Assembly: GCA_963813315.1 (NCBI GenBank)
Contig: CAWEYO010000013.1
Location: 248,001-312,000 of the forward strand
Source of the DNA: CAWEYO01 sp963813315
GTDB lineage: Bacteria; Pseudomonadota; Alphaproteobacteria; Rhizobiales; Rhizobiaceae
Direction of reading: 5' to 3'
DNA length: 64,000 nt
Of this stretch, positions 54,958-63,699 are shown piece by piece. Below the pieces are notes generated by a model, which was not told the DNA's origin, did no database searches, and was given only the letters and a program-made list of their open reading frames with translations. How positions within the stretch are numbered: the first letter of the stretch is position 1; each line of letters opens with the position of its first letter. The position numbers and the translations under genes were made by a program.

Positions 54958-55499
54958 TCGCAGCTGCTTCCGCCGGTCGCGCCGGGAATTGAGTCGGTCG
55001 AGGCGAAATAGGGCTTGAGATCGATGATCGGCGTTCCATCGAGAACGTCGATCGCGTCGAGCGTGATCCGGCCCGCCACCGCATCGAGCGCGACGATGCG
55101 TGCAATGTGCAGGCCGATAGGATTGGGCCGCGCCGGCGAGCGCAGCGCGAAAACACCCTTGGCGATCGAGGCATGACGCGGCTTCTGCAAAATGAGGTTC
55201 CGCGGCGCGCGGTCGAGCCAGCTGAGGATCGCGACATGGCTGAAGCCATCGAGACCCTCGAGCCCGACCCTGTACGGCTGGTCGATTTCAAGTGTCCCCC
55301 CGCCGCCGCGCTTTCGGGCTGCGTCCATGTTCCTGGGACAGTCATCGCGCGTCAACCACGGAGAGCGAACGCGTCCGATGAAGACGATGCGGCCGTCCCC
55401 GGACATCGCCGCCGGGTCAAGGGGCAGCTCCCGCTCGCCCTCGCGCATGCCGAAATCACTCATCGCCAACACCATCGCCCCGTTTTCGGGCTTGTCCAT
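54954..55499 (-). CDS. trmO: tRNA t6A37 N6-methyltransferase TrmO (TsaA family)
   Basis: Encodes 181 residues. The central VFIGRVRSPW, the EGLDGFSHVAILSWLDR strand and RSPARPNPIGLHIARIV are hallmark TsaA/UPF0066 elements. TrmO methylates threonylcarbamoyl-A37 of tRNA-Thr with SAM. The ATG at 55499 is preferred over 55532. It is divergent from the SahR-like gene and shares its 66 bp promoter region, which includes the palindromic operator. Confidence 0.85.
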   Translation of the reverse strand: MDKPENGAMVLAMSDFGMREGERELPLDPAAMSGDGRIVFIGRVRSPWLTRDDCPRNMDAARKRGGGGTLEIDQPYRVGLEGLDGFSHVAILSWLDRAPRNLILQKPRHASIAKGVFALRSPARPNPIGLHIARIVALDAVAGRITLDAIDVLDGTPIIDLKPYFASTDSIPGATGGSSCE

Positions 55500-55532
55500 G
55501 ACATGTCGCCTTGCACATTTTTCGAATCTCAC

Positions 55533-55548
55533 ATAAAGATATGTTTAT
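55533..55548. promoter_or_regulatory. SahR-type palindromic operator
   Basis: The 16 bp ATAAAGATATGTTTAT is a palindrome except at one symmetric pair. It sits 18 bases before the start of the ArsR-methyltransferase gene in a strikingly AT-rich patch. ATAAAGATAT-type sites are associated with SAM/SAH-responsive ArsR regulators of methionine genes in proteobacteria. Binding is inferred. Confidence 0.6.
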
Positions 55549-55565
55549 ATCTGTTGGAGCCTTGA

Positions 55566-56585
55566 ATGTCCTTTCACCCCCACGCGACACTGGACACGAT
55601 GGTTGATACCTTGAAGGCGGCGGCCGAATCCAGCCGTCTGCGCATTCTCGCGCTCCTTGCGCGTGGCGACCTTACGGTTTCCGACCTTACCGAAATTCTC
55701 AATCAGTCACAGCCACGCGTTTCGCGTCATCTGAAGCTGCTGCTCGAGGCCGGACTGATCGGCCGCTATCAGGAAGGCTCGTGGGCCTATTTCCGGCTCT
55801 CCGATTCAGATACCGAGCGCGAATTCGTGCATGGGCTGGTCTCGCGGGTTCATCTCAGCGATCCGCAGGTGGAACGCGATCTTGAACGGCTCGCCGCAGT
55901 GAAACGAAAAAGGCAGGAGCGGGCGAAAACTTATTTCAGCGAAAACGCGGCGAGTTGGGACCATATCCGCTCGCTGCATGCGCCGGACGTGGCGGTGGAG
56001 GCCGCGCTGAAGCGGCTGGTCGGGAAAAAGCCGTTCCAGGCCATGCTCGATCTCGGCACGGGCACCGGACGGCTGCTCGAGGTATTCGCCCCCCTTTACA
56101 GGCGCGGCATCGGAATTGACCTGTCGCGCGAGATGCTGGCGATCGCGCGCGCCAATCTCGACAGAGCCGGGATCGCCAATGCGCAGGTGCGGCAAGGCGA
56201 TGTCTATGCGCCGCCGGTCGAGCGCGACGCCTTTGATCTCGTCACCATTCATCAGGTGCTGCACTATCTCGACGATCCGCAACTGGCGATCCGGGAGGCA
56301 GCGAGGCTGCTCAGGCCGTCCGGGCGGCTGGTGATCGTCGATTTCGCGCCCCACACGCTGGAGTTCCTGCGCGAGGCGCACGCACATGTCCGGCTGGGCT
56401 TCTCCGACCGTCAGATCGCCGAGTGGTTCGCGGAGGCCGGGCTCGATCTGGAAAACATGGAGAATTTCGAGCCGCGCGGCGGTGCGGACGCCAAGCTGAC
56501 CGTCAAGCTCTGGCTTGGCCGCGACCGCCGCATGTTGATCGCAGATCCCGCAAGTGTCACTGAGACAGAGAAGGAAACAGCTTGA
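55566..56585 (+). CDS. ArsR-family regulator fused to SAM methyltransferase (SahR-like)
   Basis: Encodes 339 residues. Residues 10-90 form an ArsR winged helix (ESSRLRILALLARGDLTVSD, QPRVSRHLKLLLEAGLI). Residues ~150-300 form a class I methyltransferase with SAM loop LDLGTGTGRLLEVF. GGAG six bases upstream supports the start. The fusion directly precedes metF with a one-base overlap, so it probably senses SAM or S-adenosylhomocysteine and controls methionine cycle genes. Confidence 0.88.
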   Translation: MSFHPHATLDTMVDTLKAAAESSRLRILALLARGDLTVSDLTEILNQSQPRVSRHLKLLLEAGLIGRYQEGSWAYFRLSDSDTEREFVHGLVSRVHLSDPQVERDLERLAAVKRKRQERAKTYFSENAASWDHIRSLHAPDVAVEAALKRLVGKKPFQAMLDLGTGTGRLLEVFAPLYRRGIGIDLSREMLAIARANLDRAGIANAQVRQGDVYAPPVERDAFDLVTIHQVLHYLDDPQLAIREAARLLRPSGRLVIVDFAPHTLEFLREAHAHVRLGFSDRQIAEWFAEAGLDLENMENFEPRGGADAKLTVKLWLGRDRRMLIADPASVTETEKETA

Positions 56586-57511
56586 TGTCCCAGTTCCGCT
56601 TTTCGCGCCGTCCGGATATCGGCGAGAGGGTCCACGTTTCATTCGAGTTCTTTCCGCCGAAGACGGACGAAATGGAGGCGCGGCTCTGGGAGACGGTGAC
56701 CCGCCTTGAGCCGCTGCGCCCGAAATTCGTCTCGGTTACCTATGGAGCAGGCGGTTCTACGCGTGAACGCACGGCGCGCACGGTCCGCCGAATTCTGAAA
56801 GAAACGGGGCTGAAGCCGGCGGCGCATCTGACCTGCGTCGACGCAACGCGCGATGCCGTCGATGCTGTGATTGAAGAATTTGCCGGGATGGGCGTCAAGT
56901 GCTTCGTGGCGCTGCGTGGCGATCCGGCAGAAGGCGTTGGCGCGCGCTATTGTCCACATCCGGGTGGGTACGCAAACGGCGCCGACCTGGTAAACGCACT
57001 GAAGAGGGCGGGCGATTTCGACATTTCGGTTGCCGCTTACCCCGAGAAGCATCCGGAAAGCCCGGATTTCGCGACGGACATCGACATGCTGAAGCGGAAG
57101 GTGGACAACGGCGCCACGCGGGCCATCACCCAATTCTTTTTCGACAACGACCTTTACGAGCAATATGTCGAGCGGGCGCGTCGAGCGGGCATCTACATCC
57201 CAATCGTGCCCGGCATCCTGCCGGTGCACAATTTCGCACAGGTCGCCAACTTCTCGTCGCGTTGCGGCGCCCATGTGCCTTCATGGCTGGCCGAGCGCTT
57301 CGAAGGCCTGGAAAATGACCCGCAGACACATGCGCTGGTCGCCGCAGCGGTTGCCGCCGAACAGGTGCACGATCTCGTCGAGCGCGGTGTTGGCGATTTC
57401 CATTTCTATACGATGAACCGTGCCGATCTCGTCTTCGCCGTTTGCCACATGATCGGCATTCGTGGCGAGGGATCAGAGGTGGCGGCGGGTGCGGCACCGG
57501 CCGCGGCTTAG
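56585..57511 (+). CDS. metF: Methylenetetrahydrofolate reductase MetF
   Basis: Encodes 308 residues. SFEFFPPKTDEMEARLW, SVTYGAGGSTRERT, and AAYPEKHPESPDF with ITQFFFDND are family-typical FAD enzyme motifs. It reduces 5,10-methylene-THF to 5-methyl-THF for methionine synthesis. The ATG at 56585 shares a base with the stop codon of the upstream regulator. Confidence 0.96.
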   Translation: MSQFRFSRRPDIGERVHVSFEFFPPKTDEMEARLWETVTRLEPLRPKFVSVTYGAGGSTRERTARTVRRILKETGLKPAAHLTCVDATRDAVDAVIEEFAGMGVKCFVALRGDPAEGVGARYCPHPGGYANGADLVNALKRAGDFDISVAAYPEKHPESPDFATDIDMLKRKVDNGATRAITQFFFDNDLYEQYVERARRAGIYIPIVPGILPVHNFAQVANFSSRCGAHVPSWLAERFEGLENDPQTHALVAAAVAAEQVHDLVERGVGDFHFYTMNRADLVFAVCHMIGIRGEGSEVAAGAAPAAA

Positions 57512-57532
57512 ACGTCTATTCGACCGTACAAA

Positions 57533-57555
57533 AGGCCGGGTTTCGGACCCGGCCT
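57533..57555. terminator. Bidirectional terminator after metF
   Basis: Perfect stem AGGCCGGGT / ACCCGGCCT with a five-base loop. On the minus strand it is followed by TTTTGTAC, serving the small ORF at 57595; on the plus strand it ends metF with a weaker T-rich tail. Confidence 0.8.
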
Positions 57556-57594
57556 CGAATGTTTCACTCTTGAAGAAGGCTCCCAGTTACTGGC

Positions 57595-57681
57595 TCAAGG
57601 GAGTACGCCCACTATAAGGGCGCCAATGAATGCAAACGCAGCACAAATCATTAGAGCGTTGATCGGCCGTGTCAGTCCCAT
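57595..57681 (-). CDS. Small 28-residue membrane ORF
   Basis: The minus strand reads ATG at 57681 to TGA at 57595: a basic start (MGLTRPIN) then about 19 hydrophobic residues (ALMICAAFAFIGALIVGV) and LP. GAGGAGG lies six bases upstream of the ATG, the strongest Shine-Dalgarno in the region. A terminator follows 40 bp downstream. The predicted product is a single-span membrane peptide; no family was assigned. Too short for standard gene finders. Confidence 0.65.
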   Translation of the reverse strand: MGLTRPINALMICAAFAFIGALIVGVLP

Positions 57682-57687
57682 GGCATA

Positions 57688-57708
57688 GCCTCCTCTGTCA
57701 ACGGAGGC
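57688..57708 (-). promoter_or_regulatory. Hairpin covering the ribosome binding site
   Basis: GCCTCC (57688-57693) and GGAGGC (57703-57708) form a perfect six-pair stem. On the minus strand the downstream arm contains the Shine-Dalgarno of the 28-residue ORF, so folding would block its translation. Confidence 0.5.
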
Positions 57709-57907
57709 TGAATCTAGGGACATTTCCGCAACAGGCAAGAAGAAAATGTGCTGCAATGCGACAAGATTGTGGAAATTTCGACTTATTTGCGGCGGTTACC
57801 CGTTGTTTTTGCTGACAGAATGCGGCTGTCGATTGCCCCGCAGGGAAAATCCGATGCTCAACAGCGCCAGCACCGATTCCATCAATACCATCAGTGTGTC
57901 CGCCGCT

Positions 57908-58822
57908 CTAACCGCGCAGGAGTCGACCGTCGATCGTTACCAGGCCGGCGCTGATCAATGCCATGCCAGCAAATTCGAATGGTTCCAGTCTCTCGCCCAG
58001 GAACAGCGCACCGAGCAGGATGGCGCTGACGGGCACAACCAGCGTGACGAGCGAAGCATTTATTGCGCCAGCCGAGGCGACCAGTTTGAAGAACAGGATA
58101 TAAGCGAAGGCGGTCGACAACAGCGCGAGCGCCAGCACCGCGCCCCATACCGGCACACTGGCGGAGAAGAGTTCGGTGCCTCCATAGAGAAACAGCACCA
58201 CCGGAAGCATCATGACCGTGGAGGCTGTCAGCTGGCCGGTCGCAATGAGCGCCGGAGGAAGTTTTCGGAAGCGCTTCGAATAAACGCCGGCGCAGCCATA
58301 GGAAACCGCGGCGCCTATGAGTGCGAATTTCGCCCAAGCGGGGCCACCGATGCCGGCAAGCAGGCCGGGGCCGATCATGATGGCGGTACCGGCAACGCCG
58401 AGCACGATGCCCGCCATCTTGTTCCAGGAAAGCTTCTCGTCGCGCGTGAAGGCATTGGCAAGAAGCACCGTCCAAAACGGAGTGGTCGCATTGAGCACCG
58501 AAGCAAGGCCGGCGCCGAGTTCGGTCTGGCCGAGGAAGATCAGAGAAAACGGGATGATGTTGTTTAGACACGCAAGCAATGCAAAGCTTGCGGCGTGCGG
58601 CAGTGCGGGCCGGAGCGAGGAGCCGCGCACCGCAAGATAAACGTGCAGGGCAAGTGCCGCGATCGCCACCCGAAACAGAACTAAGGCGAGCGGTGGGATT
58701 TCGGCGACCGCGACGCGTGCGAAAAAGAACGAGCCTCCCCAGATTGCACCAAGCCCCAGGAGCAAGCCCCAATCCCTCGGGCTCATCGCCGTATGAACCG
58801 GTTTCAGAATGTCGGTGGTCAT
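57908..58822 (-). CDS. DMT superfamily (EamA) transporter
   Basis: Encodes 304 residues with ten likely membrane spans and two EamA repeats (GAIWGGSFFFARVAVAEIPP; STAFAYILFFKLVASAGA). Substrate unknown. It is divergent from the amino-acid decarboxylase gene, which hints at, but does not show, export of an amine or amino acid. Confidence 0.88.
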   Translation of the reverse strand: MTTDILKPVHTAMSPRDWGLLLGLGAIWGGSFFFARVAVAEIPPLALVLFRVAIAALALHVYLAVRGSSLRPALPHAASFALLACLNNIIPFSLIFLGQTELGAGLASVLNATTPFWTVLLANAFTRDEKLSWNKMAGIVLGVAGTAIMIGPGLLAGIGGPAWAKFALIGAAVSYGCAGVYSKRFRKLPPALIATGQLTASTVMMLPVVLFLYGGTELFSASVPVWGAVLALALLSTAFAYILFFKLVASAGAINASLVTLVVPVSAILLGALFLGERLEPFEFAGMALISAGLVTIDGRLLRG

Positions 58823-59007
58823 CGCATCGGTACCCTTGTCAAAGGAGCGAACACATAGGTCATGCAGGCTGCCCCTGCCACCCGTTTCTTACCGGCGTTG
58901 CTGCAAAGTCTGCTTGACCGCAATTTGCCCGGATTGCGTCTTGGCCCGTTGAATGCAAGATCGGTCGCCGATTCGGTTCACCCGGAGAACCGCGCCAGGA
59001 GGGCCCC

Positions 59008-60228
59008 ATGCAACGATTCGATACCGCGCACGAGGCGGCCCTCGCGCTTCGGCCCGACGAACCCATCTACTGCTTCCGGCCGGAGGTCTTGAAAGAGGAT
59101 TGCCGGCAGTTCATGGGCATGTTTCCCGGTAAGACAGCCTATGCGGTGAAGACCAATGGCGAGAAGCTGGTCCTCAAGACGCTTTCGGAAGCAGGCGTGA
59201 CGGCCTTCGACGTCGCGTCGCCGGCCGAGTTCGAGGCGGTGCGATCGGTCGCGCCGGATGCGGAGATGCTTTACATGCATCCCGTGAAAGCGCAGTCCGA
59301 CATCCGGCTCGCGCTTGAGAAGTATGGTATTCGCGTCATCGCCATCGATCATGAAGACGAGGTGACGAAGCTGACCCGCGTGGTTCGCGCGCTTGACATC
59401 GATCCGGGCGCGATCACAGTGTTCGTGCGCATCCAGACCAAGGGATCGGCAGCCTACGAGTTGTCCAAGAAATTCGGCGCGGGGCCGGCCAATGCGGTGG
59501 AGCTTGCAGAGCGGCTGCACCGAACAGGATACAAGGTCGGCATCGCCTTCCATGTCGGCAGCCAGATCGAGGACCCCGACACCTACGAGCGCGCACTGGC
59601 TTCCGCCGACTGGATCCGCAACCGGATGGACGTGCCATTGGCGGGGCTCGACGTTGGCGGCGGGTTTCCGGCCGAATACGGGCACGACCCGAACCGCAAG
59701 GCACCGGAGATGCCATCGATCGGACAGATCATGTCGCGGCTGCGCGCCGACATCAAGGAATACCAGTTCGACAACGTTCCGCTGGTTGCCGAGCCCGGCC
59801 GCGTGATCGTGGCGAAGGCGTTTTCGCTGATCGTGCGCGTTCTCCTGCGCAAGGGTCGGCGTCTTTACATAAACGACGGCATCTGGGCGTCCCTGTCGGA
59901 TAGCTGGACCGGCAAGATCACGCTGCCGGCGCGCTTCATCCCGGATCCCGCAATCAGGACGCGAAACGGCGAAGCCAGGAACATCGTGCCATTCAAGGTT
60001 TGCGGCGCTACATGCGATTCAGTGGATATTCTCTCAAGGCCGTTCTGGCTGCCTGAGACGGTGGACACCGGCGACTGGATCGAAATCGGCCATATCGGCG
60101 CGTATTCGCTGTCGCTCAGGACCCGCTTCAACGGCTTCTATCCGGACACGTTCGTCGAGGTGAAGACGACCTTCGACGAGGGCAAGGCGCCGGAGGGATT
60201 TGCAAGCCTTGAGACGATGGCGGATTGA
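59008..60228 (+). CDS. Fold-type III PLP decarboxylase (ornithine/lysine type)
   Basis: Encodes 406 residues. The PLP lysine is K48 in AYAVKTNGEK; HVGSQIED and LDVGGGFPAEYG bind the phosphate; CGATCDSVD near residue 332 carries the second-subunit catalytic Cys and Asp. This is the eukaryote-like ornithine decarboxylase fold, so putrescine or cadaverine synthesis is likely. AGGAGG five bases upstream of the ATG fixes the start. Diaminopimelate decarboxylase is less likely given length and motif. Confidence 0.87.
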   Translation: MQRFDTAHEAALALRPDEPIYCFRPEVLKEDCRQFMGMFPGKTAYAVKTNGEKLVLKTLSEAGVTAFDVASPAEFEAVRSVAPDAEMLYMHPVKAQSDIRLALEKYGIRVIAIDHEDEVTKLTRVVRALDIDPGAITVFVRIQTKGSAAYELSKKFGAGPANAVELAERLHRTGYKVGIAFHVGSQIEDPDTYERALASADWIRNRMDVPLAGLDVGGGFPAEYGHDPNRKAPEMPSIGQIMSRLRADIKEYQFDNVPLVAEPGRVIVAKAFSLIVRVLLRKGRRLYINDGIWASLSDSWTGKITLPARFIPDPAIRTRNGEARNIVPFKVCGATCDSVDILSRPFWLPETVDTGDWIEIGHIGAYSLSLRTRFNGFYPDTFVEVKTTFDEGKAPEGFASLETMAD

Positions 60229-60258
60229 TATAAGGGTCAGTGAGTAGTGAGTAGTGAA

Positions 60259-60281
60259 GAGGGGCGGTTTTCCCGCCCCTC
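60259..60281. terminator. Hairpin between convergent genes
   Basis: GAGGGGCGG and CCGCCCCTC pair perfectly around a TTTTC loop, between the ends of two convergent genes. No U-run follows on either strand, so termination strength is uncertain. Confidence 0.5.
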
Positions 60282-60302
60282 CAGCCACGGCAAATGCCAG
60301 CT

Positions 60303-61298
60303 CTATTGCAGCGCCTTGTCGGTGATTGCCTTGGTGAACGCCCCTTGAGGTTCCTTGCTGATAACCGGGTCGGAGCCGCCGCCAAGCAGCGTCTTGACCG
60401 TGCGCTGATAGTCGGCCTCATCGAGCGAACCGTTCGATCCGGCTGTCAGTTTGGCGATTTCGCCCATCATGCGTTTCTGGTGGGTTTCCGTCTGCGCGCC
60501 CGTGGAATCGTTTTCGAGGACGATCATGGCTGCTTCGTCCGGGTTCTCCTCGGCGTATTTCCAGCCTTTCATGGAAGCGCGAACGAAGCGCACCATCTTG
60601 TCCACAAAGGCCGGATCCTTGAGTTTGTCCTCCAGCACATAGAGGCCGTCCTCCAGAGTGGCGACGCCCTGATCCTCATATTTGAACGTCACAAGGTCTT
60701 CCGGCTTGATGCCGGCGTCGATCACTTGCCAATATTCATTGTAGGTCATGGTCGAGATGCAATCGGCCTGCTTCTGGATCAAGGGATCCACATTGAAGCC
60801 CTGCTTCAGCACGGTCACTCCGTCAGCCCCGCCCTGGGTTGGGATGCCCAGCGTGCTCATCCAGGACAGGAACGGATACTCGTTGCCGAAGAACCAGACG
60901 CCCAGCGTCTTGCCCTTGAAGTCCTGCGGCTTGGTGATGCCGGTTTCCTTGCGGCAGGTAAGCATCATGCCCGAGGACTTGAACGGCTGGGCGATATTGA
61001 CAACGGGCACGCCTTTCTCCCGCGTCGCCAGCGCGGACGGCATCCAATCGATGATGACGTCGGCGCCGCCGCCCGCAAGCACCTGCGGCGGAGCGATGTC
61101 CGGCCCGCCCGGCTTGATTTCAACCTCGAGATTCTCCTCCCCGTAATAGCCTTTGTCCTTGGCAACGTAGTAGCCGGCGAATTGTGCCTGCGTGACCCAT
61201 TTCAGTTGGAGCGTGACCTTGTCGGCTGCAAGCGCCTGGAATGCCGCCAGCGACATGGCGCCCGCCAGGACCGAGACCATCATTTTTTTCATCTTCAT
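60303..61298 (-). CDS. NMT1/THI5-like ABC transporter substrate-binding protein
   Basis: Encodes 331 residues with a Sec signal peptide ending AAFQALAA. The mature start VTLQLKWVTQAQFAGYYVAK and GGGADVIIDW are typical of the NMT1/THI5 family that binds pyrimidine precursors of thiamin or similar ring compounds. It is the periplasmic part of the ABC importer whose permeases and ATPase lie upstream on the same strand. Ligand is inferred. Confidence 0.87.
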   Translation of the reverse strand: MKMKKMMVSVLAGAMSLAAFQALAADKVTLQLKWVTQAQFAGYYVAKDKGYYGEENLEVEIKPGGPDIAPPQVLAGGGADVIIDWMPSALATREKGVPVVNIAQPFKSSGMMLTCRKETGITKPQDFKGKTLGVWFFGNEYPFLSWMSTLGIPTQGGADGVTVLKQGFNVDPLIQKQADCISTMTYNEYWQVIDAGIKPEDLVTFKYEDQGVATLEDGLYVLEDKLKDPAFVDKMVRFVRASMKGWKYAEENPDEAAMIVLENDSTGAQTETHQKRMMGEIAKLTAGSNGSLDEADYQRTVKTLLGGGSDPVISKEPQGAFTKAITDKALQ

Positions 61299-61327
61299 TT
61301 CCCTCTGAAGTTAACCCAAGACCGCGT

Positions 61328-62191
61328 CTACCCACCACGGACAGACGGATGCCAGAATGTAACTACCCTCTCGATCAGGGTGACCACGCCATAAAAGACT
61401 GAACCCGCGAGTGCTGCAACCGCGATTTCGGCCCAGACCATGTCAACGCTCATCCGACCCACTTCCGTCGAAATCCGGAAGCCCATGCCGACGATGGGTG
61501 TTCCGAAAAACTCGGCCACTATGGCGCCGATCAGGGCCAGCGTTGAATTGATCTTCAGCGCGTTGAAGATGAACGGAGCCGCGGCGGGCAGCCTGAGCTT
61601 GAACAAGGTCTGCCAATAGCCTGCCGCATAGGTGCGCATCAGGTCGCGCTCCATGGAACTTGCCGCCGCCAACCCTTGAACCGTATTCACCAGCATCGGA
61701 AAAAAAGTCATGATGATGACGACGGCCGCTTTGGATGGCCAGTCGAAGCCGAACCACATCACCATGATGGGTGCGACGCCGATGATGGGCAGCGCGGAGA
61801 CGAAATTGCCCAGCGGCAGCAGTCCCCGCTGCAGGAAGGGCGAACGGTCGATGGCGATCGCGGCAAGAAAGCCCGAGCCGCAGCCAAGCGCATAACCGAT
61901 CAGCACGGCCTTCAGGAAGGTCTGACGGAAATCCGCGGCCAGCGTGGGCAGCGAGCCGATGATGCGTGTCCAGATAGCTGAAGGAGGCGGCAGCAGGACG
62001 AACGGAACGTTGAAACCGCGGACGACGCCTTCCCAAAGCACGAGGATGGTCACCCCGAAGAGGACAGGCACGGCAAGCCGGGACAGCCGCCGAAGAATTG
62101 GATTGGCGGGATTCTGTCGAACAAGCCACGCGTTGACTGCCCAGGCGGCCAGCCAGAATGCGAGCGCCCCGATGACGATCCCGGTCCTCAT
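61328..62191 (-). CDS. ABC transporter permease (second)
   Basis: Encodes 287 residues of a BPD_transp_1 permease with about six spans. The coupling loop (EAA-type) shows RTYAAGYWQTLFKLRLPAAAP. The ATG at 62191 overlaps the previous permease stop by four bases, which fixes the start even though the frame is open farther up. Pairs with the other permease. Confidence 0.9.
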   Translation of the reverse strand: MRTGIVIGALAFWLAAWAVNAWLVRQNPANPILRRLSRLAVPVLFGVTILVLWEGVVRGFNVPFVLLPPPSAIWTRIIGSLPTLAADFRQTFLKAVLIGYALGCGSGFLAAIAIDRSPFLQRGLLPLGNFVSALPIIGVAPIMVMWFGFDWPSKAAVVIIMTFFPMLVNTVQGLAAASSMERDLMRTYAAGYWQTLFKLRLPAAAPFIFNALKINSTLALIGAIVAEFFGTPIVGMGFRISTEVGRMSVDMVWAEIAVAALAGSVFYGVVTLIERVVTFWHPSVRGG

Positions 62192-63123
62192 GCCGCCGCT
62201 TCTCCCATGCGCCTCAGCACCATGCGATGCACTATTCCAACAATTGTGACCAGAACCGCTGCGATTGCGGCCGCTGCAAACAGCGCCGACCATATCTGCA
62301 CCGTCTGGCCGTAATAGGAACCGGCCAGCAGGCGGGCGCCAAGCCCAGCCACCGCACCCGTAGGCAATTCGCCGACGATCGCCCCGACAAGGCTGATCGC
62401 GACCGCGACCTTCATCGACGTGAAAAGATAGGGCATCGAACTCGGCCAGCGCAGTTTCCAGAATATCTGCAGCGGACTGGCGTTGTAGGTATGCATCAGG
62501 TCGAGCTGGATCGTCTCCGGGCTTCTCAGCCCCTTCACCATGCCGACGGCGACAGGGAAGAACGACAGATAGGTCGAGATCATTGCCTTGGGCAGGAGGC
62601 CGGTCATGCCGACTGCATTGAGCACCACGATGATCATTGGAGCGATCGCAAGGATCGGGATCGTCTGGCTGGCAACGATCCAGGGCATCACCGAACGATC
62701 CGCCGCGCGATTGTGTACGATGAACACGGCCAGCAGGATACCGAGCACAGTGCCCATGGCGAAGCCGAGCAGCGTGGAAGAGAGCGTCACCCAGCCATGG
62801 TAGACGAGGCTACGTTTGGAGGTTGGGCTGATTTCGAAGGTCGTCTTCCAGATTTCCGCGATGACTTGATGGGGCGAAGGCAGCACCGGGCGCTGCTGCC
62901 CAAGTGTGTCGCGCACAAGGTCCGAGAACGACCACTGCGTCCCGGCCTTCTGGTAGACATCCAGTTGCCAGGGGGTGTTGAGATAAATAGCGAAGGCATA
63001 CCAAAGGGCGACTATGGCGGTGAGGACAATGAGGATAGGAACCGTGTTGCCGGACGCGAGGCGTGAAGCGTGCGACAGTCTTTGGGTTTGTCCGGAAGAC
63101 GACATATGGTCGATCGCTGCCAT
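62188..63123 (-). CDS. ABC transporter permease (first)
   Basis: Encodes 311 residues, BPD_transp_1 fold with coupling loop HTYNASPLQIFWKLRWPSSMP. A periplasmic insert follows the first span. The start at 63123 (or 63105) lies only 10 bp from the stop of the DUF559 gene that has come between it and the ATPase gene. Confidence 0.9.
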   Translation of the reverse strand: MAAIDHMSSSGQTQRLSHASRLASGNTVPILIVLTAIVALWYAFAIYLNTPWQLDVYQKAGTQWSFSDLVRDTLGQQRPVLPSPHQVIAEIWKTTFEISPTSKRSLVYHGWVTLSSTLLGFAMGTVLGILLAVFIVHNRAADRSVMPWIVASQTIPILAIAPMIIVVLNAVGMTGLLPKAMISTYLSFFPVAVGMVKGLRSPETIQLDLMHTYNASPLQIFWKLRWPSSMPYLFTSMKVAVAISLVGAIVGELPTGAVAGLGARLLAGSYYGQTVQIWSALFAAAAIAAVLVTIVGIVHRMVLRRMGEAAA

Positions 63124-63127
63124 TACA

Positions 63128-63323
63128 CCCCCTCACCCGGCCTTCGCTACGCTTCGGCCACCCTCTCCCCGGCGGGGAGAGGAGGCCGCTCCACCGCGGA
63201 GCGCTTGGCAAGTGTCGCCGGTGTCTGAAAGTTGCCCGGGAAGCGCCGGCCAGTGCGATTGTCGACCTCCTCTCCCCACCGGGGAGAGGGTGGCCGAAGC
63301 GTAGCGAAGGCCGGGTGAGGGGG
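63128..63323. repeat. 196 bp hairpin repeat inside DUF559 gene 3' end
   Basis: Perfect 43 bp inverted repeat, arms 63128-63170 and 63281-63323 (TCACCCGGCCTTCGCTACGC in the left arm). Same architecture as 6860-7020 and 16354-16490. It provides the last codons of the DUF559 gene. Confidence 0.92.
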
Positions 63324-63699
63324 TTGGGGATAGTCGCCCCTCGAGCGCGGCAAGAATCGTCTCAAGCACGGCACGACGCTCCTTGAGCACTTCGTCGTTC
63401 CAAAACCTCAGAACGGAGTAGCCGTGCCTAATCAGGAACTCGGTGCGAATTTCATCGTGAAGTGATTCCGAATGCTGGCCACCGTCGAGCTCAACGACCA
63501 GCCGCTGTTCGCGGCACAGGAAATCAACAAAATAGGGGCCGACTGGAATTTGCCGCGAGAACTTGTAACCGTTCAGCAGCCGATTTCGCAGATCACCCCA
63601 CAGCCGATATTCTGCTTCCGTATCGTTCTGACGCAGCTTTCGCGCGCGCGCCGTTGCGCCCTCTCTCCTTTTCGAGACAAGCACGGTGGGGTCAGTCAT
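63133..63699 (-). CDS. DUF559 endonuclease-like protein with repeat-derived tail
   Basis: Encodes 188 residues. The first ~120 form a DUF559 domain (Vsr/restriction-like fold): RQNDTEAEYRLWGDLRNRLL, VDFLCREQRLVVELDGGQH with catalytic-type residues, and GYSVLRFWNDEVL. The remaining ~65 (from about LSPTPSPGLRYASATLSP) are encoded by the hairpin repeat. It overlaps the ABC ATPase gene by eight bases and precedes the permease by ten, so it has been placed within the importer operon. Confidence 0.88.
   Translation of the reverse strand: MTDPTVLVSKRREGATARARKLRQNDTEAEYRLWGDLRNRLLNGYKFSRQIPVGPYFVDFLCREQRLVVELDGGQHSESLHDEIRTEFLIRHGYSVLRFWNDEVLKERRAVLETILAALEGRLSPTPSPGLRYASATLSPVGRGGRQSHWPALPGQLSDTGDTCQALRGGAASSPRRGEGGRSVAKAG

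Noticed and set aside
56500..56600. SAM or SAM-II riboswitch before metF
   Set aside because: metF starts inside the stop codon of the regulator gene, leaving no leader; control is more likely through the upstream palindrome.
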